Assembly (NCBI GenBank): GCA_027012045.1
Contig: JALUZI010000116.1
Span: 1 to 26,688 of the forward strand
DNA from: Desulfurococcales archaeon
GTDB lineage: Archaea; Thermoproteota; Thermoprotei_A; Sulfolobales; Acidilobaceae
Length of the DNA: 26,688 bases
Reading direction: 5' to 3'
The position numbers and the translations under genes were made by a program. Below, in pieces: positions 16,293 to 22,136 of this stretch (positions within the stretch are counted from its first letter, which is position 1; each line of letters begins with the position of its first letter). The notes under the pieces are model-generated. The model did no database searches and was not told the DNA's origin. It was given only the letters and a program-made list of their open reading frames with translations.

Positions 16293-16706
16293 GTGAGAAT
16301 AACCGATATAGTGAGGATGGACGCGAAGGGCAGAGTCACCGTACCAGCATTGATACGTGAGACCCTTGGAATAAACGAGGGCATGTATCTTGTCATTATA
16401 GGAGACTCGGATACCAAAGAGATCATACTAACCCCCATAATAAGCTCGGGGCAAAGCGTATATGAGGTAACCGTGGAATTCCAGGATGTTCCAGGTGCAT
16501 TCGCCTCTATCTCAGATGAACTGGCTAAACATGGAGCCGACCAGATAACTACTAGGTGCTCTACTATAAGAAGAGGGGATATAGCGGAATGTACGATGGT
16601 TGTAGATATGTCTAATGCGAAGGTAAGCGTTGAAGAGCTTAGGGAGATCTTGAACGGTCTCCCAGAGGTAAGGATGGTTTCTATAAGACCTATAAGAGTA
16701 GTCTAA
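16293..16706 (+). CDS. AbrB-type DNA-binding protein with ACT domain
   Basis: A 137-residue likely transcription regulator. Residues 5-50 form an AbrB/SpoVT swapped-hairpin DNA-binding domain (MDAKGRVTVPALIRETLGI). Residues 57-135 form an ACT domain (VEFQDVPGAFASISDELAKH, then VEELREILNGLPEVRMVSI), a fold that usually binds amino acids. A regulator sensing an amino acid and standing divergent to ileS is suggestive, but the ligand is unknown. The GTG start at 16293 is fixed by the SD. A 97-base gap follows before the next gene. Confidence 0.85.
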   Translation: MRITDIVRMDAKGRVTVPALIRETLGINEGMYLVIIGDSDTKEIILTPIISSGQSVYEVTVEFQDVPGAFASISDELAKHGADQITTRCSTIRRGDIAECTMVVDMSNAKVSVEELREILNGLPEVRMVSIRPIRVV

Positions 16707-16803
16707 CCCGGAGTCAAGGTATAAAACATCCATTCTTTCTCAACATCTCAATTTAACTCATATTCGAAACCTGAACATACTGCGTTTTAGCTGGTGCTCT
16801 GAC

Positions 16804-17487
16804 TTGATTAAGATGGGACGCTATGTCTATAGGGTATTAGAACCCGGCGTCGTTTATCCATTTGACGCGGTCTCTATACTTATAGACCAAGGGGACAGTC
16901 TTCTCCTTATCGATACTGGATCAGGGTTTCCAGGAGTCTATGAACACATTAACACTAGCATTATACAGCTGGGACTAGCGGGTAAACCTGTGAAAAAGGT
17001 TTACAACACGCACTGCCACATAAATAACGCTGGTGGAGACTACTTGTTCCATAGACTCAACTCTTCAATTATAGCTGTCCATGAGGGGGATGCCATAGCT
17101 GTAATGGAGGGTGATAACATCCTCACGGACTCCGATAGGTATAATACGGATTTCCACCCGGTTCCTGTCGGGCATATCTTGAAAGGTGATAGGGGGGTCT
17201 TAGAGAAGGCTAATATTATTCTAGAATACCTTTATACACCAGGCCATACACCTGGGTCGACCACTTACATAGTAAGGGACCCCATTAGAACTATAGCCGT
17301 AATAGGCGACGCCTTAGGATCGTTAAGCAGAAAATGGAAATCAAGCGAAGATGAATGGTGGAATTCTGTTGAGAAAATATCCTCAATAAACGCTGAAGTA
17401 TACTGCACAAGTGTAAAATGCTACAACAAACAAGAATTTGGTGAATTTCTTGAAAAAGTAAAGAATGAGGGGGCAGTATGGATATAA
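16804..17487 (+). CDS. Metallo-beta-lactamase-fold protein with altered metal motif
   Basis: A 227-residue MBL-fold protein. The first strands (SILIDQGDSLLLIDTGSG) and the later TPGHTPGS (His148) and GDALGS (Asp169) are conserved. The central motif, normally HxHxDH, reads HCHINN (70-75), so the Asp and His that complete the second zinc site are replaced by Asn. Activity, if any, may use one metal; no substrate can be named. The TTG at 16804 is chosen because GGTG lies seven bases upstream; the ATG at 16813 is the alternative. It overlaps the DUF72 gene by ten bases, so the two probably form an operon. Confidence 0.85.
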   Translation: MIKMGRYVYRVLEPGVVYPFDAVSILIDQGDSLLLIDTGSGFPGVYEHINTSIIQLGLAGKPVKKVYNTHCHINNAGGDYLFHRLNSSIIAVHEGDAIAVMEGDNILTDSDRYNTDFHPVPVGHILKGDRGVLEKANIILEYLYTPGHTPGSTTYIVRDPIRTIAVIGDALGSLSRKWKSSEDEWWNSVEKISSINAEVYCTSVKCYNKQEFGEFLEKVKNEGAVWI

Positions 17488-18248
17488 AAGTAGGAGTCTG
17501 CGGTATACCCAGGAGACTCGAAGAGCTAGAGGAACATCTTGACGTGGTTGAAATACAAGAAACGTTCTACAAGCCAAAGACAGGTAAATACAGGAAATGG
17601 CGGGAACGAGCCCCCAAACTTGAGTTCACTGTTAAAGCATGGTTTCCTATAACACATGGATGGAACAAGTTCCTTTCGAGGAAGGCGAAAATAAAGTCAC
17701 CTACCGAAATAGGAGTCGATCCAGACGGAATAGGAGGCTTGAGGCCCACTAAAGACAACCTGCTCCTACTCGAAAAGACCATAGAAGCAGCCGAAGAGCT
17801 TGACTCAAAACTAATAGTGTTCCAAACCCCAGGAAGCTTTAAGCCACTCAACACTGCTGAGATCTCAGAGTTTTTCAACATCGTGTCAGACAAAGGATTC
17901 ATCCCAGTATGGGAGATTAGAGGTTCAACACTTGAATACACAAGCGAAATCCAGTTCATCGTAAAGTACAGTAGAACCCTGATTCTGTCAACAGATATCC
18001 TTAGAACCTTACCTCCTGTCAAATACCCTGTTCCCACTGTTTACACGAGACTACATGGGCTGGGAAAAGGTGTAGTCAACTATAAGTATAAGTACACTGC
18101 GGAGGACCTTCAAAAACTACTCGGCGTCCTAACCGGTTACATGGAGATAGAGAATAAAAATACTGCCTATGTAATGTTCAATAATATTTACATGTATGCA
18201 GACGCCATTACACTCAAGTCTATGATCGAACAATTAAATCCCAGTTGA
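17478..18248 (+). CDS. DUF72 (YecE-like) family protein
   Basis: A 256-residue protein of the DUF72 TIM-barrel family. Typical phrases are VCGIPRRLEELEEHLDVVEI, QETFYKPKTGKYRKWRERAP and FTVKAWFPITHGWNKF; later VYTRLHGLGK replaces the usual VRFHG segment. The biochemical function of this family is not established, though the fold resembles endonuclease IV-like barrels. The ATG at 17478 lies inside the end of the MBL gene (overlap of ten bases), indicating coupling. The stop is followed at once by the structured RNA candidate. Confidence 0.85.
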   Translation: MDIKVGVCGIPRRLEELEEHLDVVEIQETFYKPKTGKYRKWRERAPKLEFTVKAWFPITHGWNKFLSRKAKIKSPTEIGVDPDGIGGLRPTKDNLLLLEKTIEAAEELDSKLIVFQTPGSFKPLNTAEISEFFNIVSDKGFIPVWEIRGSTLEYTSEIQFIVKYSRTLILSTDILRTLPPVKYPVPTVYTRLHGLGKGVVNYKYKYTAEDLQKLLGVLTGYMEIENKNTAYVMFNNIYMYADAITLKSMIEQLNPS

Positions 18249-18263
18249 ACCCAACAATAAAAA

Positions 18264-18352
18264 TTGGCCGACCGATGAGCGGAGGTATCCGGGGAGGGAG
18301 ACAGGGCTAGTCCCTCCGGGTAGACCTCCGCCAGAACGGCCAACCAACAAAC
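18264..18352 (+). ncRNA. Structured GC-rich hairpin RNA, H/ACA-like candidate
   Basis: The segment folds as nested stems: TTGGCCG (18264-18270) with CGGCCAA (18337-18343), GCGGAGGT (18279-18286) with ACCTCCGC (18324-18331), ATCC with GGGT, and GGAGGGA (18293-18299) with TCCCTCC (18311-18317). An internal loop of ACCGATGA against CAGAA lies between the first two stems, like a pseudouridylation pocket. The trinucleotide ACA at 18347-18349 is 15 bases after the pocket-closing stem, matching the 14-16 base rule for H/ACA guide RNAs. I could not find a clear kink-turn for L7Ae binding. A structured leader for the small gene downstream is the alternative. There is no T tract, so it is not a simple terminator. 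Confidence 0.45.
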
Positions 18353-18371
18353 CTGTAAGGTGCTCGATAAA

Positions 18372-18617
18372 TTGGATAGGAAAACATTGTCATGGGAGAG
18401 ATGCGATATTTGTGGCAGGCACGGACCTGTGAGGGAATGCACCCTCAAGCCCGGCTTGATGGTATGCCCCTCCTGCTGTCTTTCATGCCCGCTGAGAGAC
18501 AAGTGTCCGAGGCCGGCATGGTTCCCCGAGCTGAAGCGCAGTGTTAAACAGAAGTCCAAAACTAAAAAACAAGCATCCCGCAGATCCAGAGGTATACTCT
18601 CATATATAGATGAATGA
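18372..18617 (+). CDS. Small Cys-rich, probably zinc-binding protein
   Basis: A protein of about 81 residues that I do not recognise by name. It has eight cysteines in a tight cluster: CDIC, one single Cys, then CPSCCLSC and a last Cys, within 35 residues, enough for two zinc sites. The rest is a very basic tail (SVKQKSKTKKQASRRSRG), suggesting nucleic acid contact. The frame opens at GTG 18360, but that GTG is part of AAGGTG, which makes a better SD for the TTG at 18372. It follows the structured RNA and is convergent with pcna, with 13 bases between stops. Confidence 0.6.
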   Translation: MDRKTLSWERCDICGRHGPVRECTLKPGLMVCPSCCLSCPLRDKCPRPAWFPELKRSVKQKSKTKKQASRRSRGILSYIDE

Positions 18618-18630
18618 AACACGGAATTAA

Positions 18631-19383
18631 TCATCCAATAGCCGGAGCAATCCACAGGTAGAGGTCTTCTCCTCCCGGGAACCTGTAAACAAGCTTCATT
18701 GGCATGTTATCAGAGAACTCCAGTACAAGCTGTTCAGCTGCAGATGCAGGCTTCGCCGCGGCTTGCAGCGCTGCTAATAAATAACTCGCCTTGTCCCCGC
18801 CTGGAGATTCAATATCTATTAGCGGGGAATCTCTCTTGAAGACTCCTCTATATTCGAATGGCTCTTCAGAAGCATAAGCTTTTAACGCGTCTAATTCTGC
18901 CTCCAGAGTTATTACGTTCGCCCCTATAGCCTTAGCATCCGAAAGTATGTGCTTGAAATCGTCAGCCCCCATTAATATCTTAGTTGTCAAGTTGACTTTG
19001 GGCTCTGGTATATCGCTCAGCCCTGGCATAGTCTGTATCTCGAAAACCCTTGGAACACCTGTTTTCTTGTCTCTGAAAATGAGCCTCAGAATATTAGTCT
19101 CGGGGTCATACTCTATTTCAAGTATGTCGTTACGGGTTCCCCTCTTCATAGCGGTGCTTACACGATCCGTCCTTACAGTAAACTTGTACTCTTCATCTAG
19201 GTGGTACTCCTCGAAAGACGCCAGTGGCATCCGGAAAACAGCTAATATAAGCTTGTCAGGGCTAAGAACTTTGAATACCAAGCCGTCTGCCCCGGCGAGC
19301 ACTAGGGCCTCGTCACCGACTTTCGCGAGGGTTTGCGCGACATATTTCAGTTTAGATACATTAGCGTGTGACGCTCTTAGCAA
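18631..19383 (-). CDS. pcn: PCNA sliding clamp
   Basis: A 250-residue PCNA. The two-domain clamp pattern is clear: YVAQTLAKVGDEALVLAGAD, then LAVFRMPLASFEEYHLDE in domain 1, the interdomain connector around PRVFEIQTMPGLSDIPEPKV, and the C-terminal MPMKLVYRFPGGEDLYLWIA of domain 2. PCNA tethers DNA polymerase, FEN1, ligase and other factors to DNA. Crenarchaea may have several PCNA genes forming heterotrimers; only one is in the window. The TTG start at 19383 has GGTG seven bases upstream. Confidence 0.95.
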   Translation of the reverse strand: MLRASHANVSKLKYVAQTLAKVGDEALVLAGADGLVFKVLSPDKLILAVFRMPLASFEEYHLDEEYKFTVRTDRVSTAMKRGTRNDILEIEYDPETNILRLIFRDKKTGVPRVFEIQTMPGLSDIPEPKVNLTTKILMGADDFKHILSDAKAIGANVITLEAELDALKAYASEEPFEYRGVFKRDSPLIDIESPGGDKASYLLAALQAAAKPASAAEQLVLEFSDNMPMKLVYRFPGGEDLYLWIAPAIG

Positions 19384-19509
19384 TTCTAGACACCCGGAAT
19401 CACTAACAATTAAACGCTAATAGTTCGCCTAGTTAATAATGTATGGAACTCTTGCAGACTAAAAACTATTTTATCAACAAAAGCAGAACCCCCATCAAGG
19501 TGGATTGTA

Positions 19510-19887
19510 TTGAAGTCGGCTAAAATACAGTTAGACCTAGCTAAATACAGGATTGTGAAACTGCCCAGCCAGGAAGCCCTAGAGCTTCTAAGGCTTATGG
19601 AAAGCGAAGAAGGGGGAAACGAGGTTCACGAGGCGATAAGAATAGCCGAGAATTTCAACGTGTTTTATGACATGATGAAAAGGAAACAAAGAGACTATAT
19701 CCCACTGCCCCACGACTACTCTGACCTTCTAAGGGGGAGGGTGTCCATAGATAAAATAAGGCTGGAAAAAACTGGAGACCAGAACATTGTTGTCCTGGTT
19801 TTTGACAGGAGATACCCTATAGAGAAACTTGAGGAAATGCTGCGGAAGATAGGTTACGAGGAGGTAATTGTGGAAAAGCTATTTTGA
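19510..19887 (+). CDS. Conserved-looking hypothetical protein next to pcna
   Basis: A 125-residue protein that I do not recognise. It is charged and appears globular, with a helix at about residues 18-32 (SQEALELLRLMESEE), a helical middle (IRIAENFNVFYDMMKRKQRD) and a C-terminal strand-helix-strand (IVVLVFDRRYPIEKLEEMLR). It has no cysteine and no membrane segment. The start is TTG 19510, chosen because GGTGG lies six bases upstream. It is divergent from pcna and overlaps the convergent rpo13 gene by nine bases at their 3' ends. A role in replication or transcription is only guessed from the neighbours. Confidence 0.7.
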   Translation: MKSAKIQLDLAKYRIVKLPSQEALELLRLMESEEGGNEVHEAIRIAENFNVFYDMMKRKQRDYIPLPHDYSDLLRGRVSIDKIRLEKTGDQNIVVLVFDRRYPIEKLEEMLRKIGYEEVIVEKLF

Positions 19888-20187
19888 ACTCTTCTTTGAC
19901 GTTTTCTTCTTGCTTGTTGTTTTACGCGTTGATTTCTTCCGTGTAGCCGTTTTCTTGGACTTCTTTTTCTTAACCTCGGGAGGTTTTATCTCGGTTATAT
20001 AAGACCTTGCCTCTGAGAGCGTTATCTCCCCTTTAGCCAGCTTCTCAAGTATATCGATATATGTGAGCATGGACTCTACAAGCGTGGGACTTAGCACTAT
20101 GAAACCGATATCTTCCTCCTCTTCCTCACCACTCGTTACCTCGATATCCTCCGGGGATTCCTCGACAGCTATGTCTTCCGTGCTCAA
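19879..20187 (-). CDS. rpo13: RNA polymerase subunit Rpo13
   Basis: A 102-residue protein with the three-part plan of Sulfolobus Rpo13. It has an acidic N-terminus (residues 1-27, with EEEEED), a central helix-turn-helix (33-66; MLTYIDILEKLAKGEITLSE aligns by eye with the Rpo13 segment around LLNGKISVDEAKR), and a lysine-rich tail (72-102, repeated KKTSKK/TRKK units). Rpo13 sits at the downstream DNA channel of the crenarchaeal RNA polymerase, and the basic tail contacts DNA. The TTG start at 20187 has a G-rich stretch upstream. A perfect hairpin lies between the ATPase gene stop and this gene. Confidence 0.75.
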   Translation of the reverse strand: MSTEDIAVEESPEDIEVTSGEEEEEDIGFIVLSPTLVESMLTYIDILEKLAKGEITLSEARSYITEIKPPEVKKKKSKKTATRKKSTRKTTSKKKTSKKSSK

Positions 20188-20212
20188 CCAGTATGACCCC
20201 CACTGTTCCAGC

Positions 20213-20244
20213 GGTTTTACAGTTGCCTCAACTGCTAAAAAACC
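20213..20244 (-). promoter_or_regulatory. Inverted repeat at the ATPase stop, upstream of rpo13
   Basis: The minus strand can fold CAGTTG-AGG-CAACTG (inner stem, perfect) inside GGTTTT/AAAACC (outer stem). The repeat contains the stop codon of the ATPase gene and a run of six T, and ends 26 bases before the rpo13 start. It could act as a terminator or processing signal, or as a protein-binding site. Confidence 0.4.
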
Positions 20245-21992
20245 TTAATAATGAAAAGCTCGCTGGCGAGGGCCTTGTTCTCATATACGCTGAAGCCGGG
20301 CGGTAGGTTTGCAATGGTGTATCTTAACACGTTTTCCTGTTGCCGGTCGGCTGGGGCAGTCATTCCTACGGCATAATTAAGATTATCCGGTTCATCCAGT
20401 CCGAAGATAAACTTGTTAGATGCGTTCACCACGATATCCTTAGATAGTGACCGGGGGTTTTGTGCTACACCTATAATAGCCAAACCGAACTTCCGGGCTT
20501 CACTATATAGTTTTCCCAGAATACTTGAATCACTGAAGTGATGGGCCTCCTCTACAACAATAACCCTCCGGGCTCCCGTGCCATCACTCATTGTATTGTA
20601 GATTATTCTCAGGATGAACTCTGATAAAGCAAGTTTCAAGTGGATGCCAGGTATTTTAGACATGTCGATGACTATACTAGAGCTAGAGTTTAACAGTAAG
20701 TTAATAGGCTTCTCTCCCTTGAAAAACCTTTCCAGCTGCCTAATATACTGTATGAGGCCTAGGATGCTAGTACCGCTAGTAGAATCCTCTAGTTCAGCTA
20801 TGCTTTTGGATACACTGCCAGCTAGGTCTGAATCAGTCCCTGTGAGGAAGTAGTCGGTAAGGGCGTCATAGAGTATCGAGTATTGCCTCTCCCCTATTGG
20901 GAACACGCTCTTGAAGGCGTCTGCTACTAGTTGAGCCTTAAACTCCTCGTCTCCCGGAATGGAATTTAGGTCCAAATAGTAATCACTGCTCCAGAGGTCG
21001 ACTCTGACAAAGTTTCCATCCATACTATTGTACTCACCGTGGAAATCGAGTATCAGAACGCTGTACCCGTATTGATAGAAGAATTTCACTAGTTTTTTGG
21101 TGACCGTGGATTTCCCAGATCCACTCCTACCCACCACGATAGTGTTGAGGTTGGGGTTCTCCGGGCCCATAATGTTCTCGATGAAAAGCCGGGATTCTAC
21201 TATTTCAGCCCAGTGCCACCCGACTATTCCTTCGCAATAATCGAAAGGGGGGTCCAGAGAGTCAAGTCTACTCCAGAAGTAGAGGCCTCCCCTGATTGAA
21301 GCGAACCCTCTACCCCTGCTTTTCAACTCTAGTTTCAAAGGCGAAGCCATAGACAAAATTAACGCCAATGGAAGCGAGAGGATGGAGAGAGAAGCAAGTA
21401 GTCCCAGTAGAACAGGCATTCTTTTCAGCGAACAAAGACCTAGAACAGACGAAAATAAAGCACCTAATCCCCATAGTAAATAACTATTGAAATATGAGTT
21501 CAGACCAGTAAGGCCTAGTATAGAGTAACCTATACCTAAACCTGATAGAAACCCTATAATAGGAGTCCTGAGCCCCCTTTTGGGGAAGCACACGCCGATC
21601 TTGGCAGCCCATGGTTCGACGCTTTTCTTTCTCTTAATAGCATGTATGACGACAGGAATAAGAGTTATGCTTGAAGGCAGAATCACGGTGAGAGAGAGCT
21701 CGTACAAACCGATTCTACTCGCCTGCAAGCTGAGGATATAGATGCTCGAAGCCATCGCAGCCAAGTATTCCAGAACACTACCGGTAAGGAAATACGAAAC
21801 TAGTAAACCCGAGGCCAGTATTATGTCTGTAGCAGCTAAGTATTTCAAGTTAGGGCTAATTATTAAACCGATCGTATGCCTGTTCTGGGGAATCAGAGCT
21901 TCTTTACCCACTAATATGAGTATAAATGCATATACAGTATACAACGCTATGAAAATAATTACCGTCCTCGTGAACCTCGATATATTTACCAA
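20235..21992 (-). CDS. Membrane-anchored HerA/VirB4-type ATPase, possible CedB
   Basis: A 585-residue protein. The first 220 residues hold about seven hydrophobic segments (for example 11-29, 73-92, 143-162, 193-214), so it is membrane-bound. The C-terminal part is a HerA/FtsK-superfamily ATPase with Walker A GRSGSGKST (288-296), the HerA-type DFHGEY (316-321), Walker B VIVVEEAHHF (477-486) and GVAQNP (508-513) as sensor. Soluble HerA works with NurA in end resection, but the membrane part points instead to a DNA-transport ATPase such as crenarchaeal CedB, a HerA/VirB4 homologue of the Ced DNA import system. CedA-type partners are not in the window. The start is a TTG at 21992 with GGAGGG 12 bases upstream; this start is uncertain. 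Confidence 0.8.
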   Translation of the reverse strand: MVNISRFTRTVIIFIALYTVYAFILILVGKEALIPQNRHTIGLIISPNLKYLAATDIILASGLLVSYFLTGSVLEYLAAMASSIYILSLQASRIGLYELSLTVILPSSITLIPVVIHAIKRKKSVEPWAAKIGVCFPKRGLRTPIIGFLSGLGIGYSILGLTGLNSYFNSYLLWGLGALFSSVLGLCSLKRMPVLLGLLASLSILSLPLALILSMASPLKLELKSRGRGFASIRGGLYFWSRLDSLDPPFDYCEGIVGWHWAEIVESRLFIENIMGPENPNLNTIVVGRSGSGKSTVTKKLVKFFYQYGYSVLILDFHGEYNSMDGNFVRVDLWSSDYYLDLNSIPGDEEFKAQLVADAFKSVFPIGERQYSILYDALTDYFLTGTDSDLAGSVSKSIAELEDSTSGTSILGLIQYIRQLERFFKGEKPINLLLNSSSSIVIDMSKIPGIHLKLALSEFILRIIYNTMSDGTGARRVIVVEEAHHFSDSSILGKLYSEARKFGLAIIGVAQNPRSLSKDIVVNASNKFIFGLDEPDNLNYAVGMTAPADRQQENVLRYTIANLPPGFSVYENKALASELFIIKVF

Positions 21993-22022
21993 CGACCCGT
22001 TTATCCCTCCTCTGAATCAGCC

Positions 22023-22036
22023 GTTATTATAATAAC
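22023..22036. repeat. Perfect 14-base palindrome in a divergent promoter region
   Basis: GTTATTATAATAAC is its own reverse complement. It lies between the membrane ATPase gene and the helicase gene and contains TATA-like sequence, so it may be the ATPase promoter or an operator. Confidence 0.4.
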
Positions 22037-22084
22037 TTTTAGAACTTGGTAAAATGAATGGCGCTGTTAACCGTGGAAAGACTT

Positions 22085-22094
22085 TGTTTAAAGG
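22085..22094 (+). promoter_or_regulatory. Box A of the helicase gene
   Basis: TTTAAA at 22087-22092 lies about 45 bases before the GTG start. Transcription would begin near 22115, leaving a leader with the SD GGGAG at 22124-22128. Confidence 0.5.
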
Positions 22095-22136
22095 CGGATG
22101 ACCCTGTTGAAACCGGGAAATAAGGGAGTATGGTAA

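Noticed and set aside
22090..22125. Box C/D small RNA before the helicase gene
   Set aside because: GGATGA resembles box C, but no proper CTGA box D at a useful distance and no terminal stem was found.
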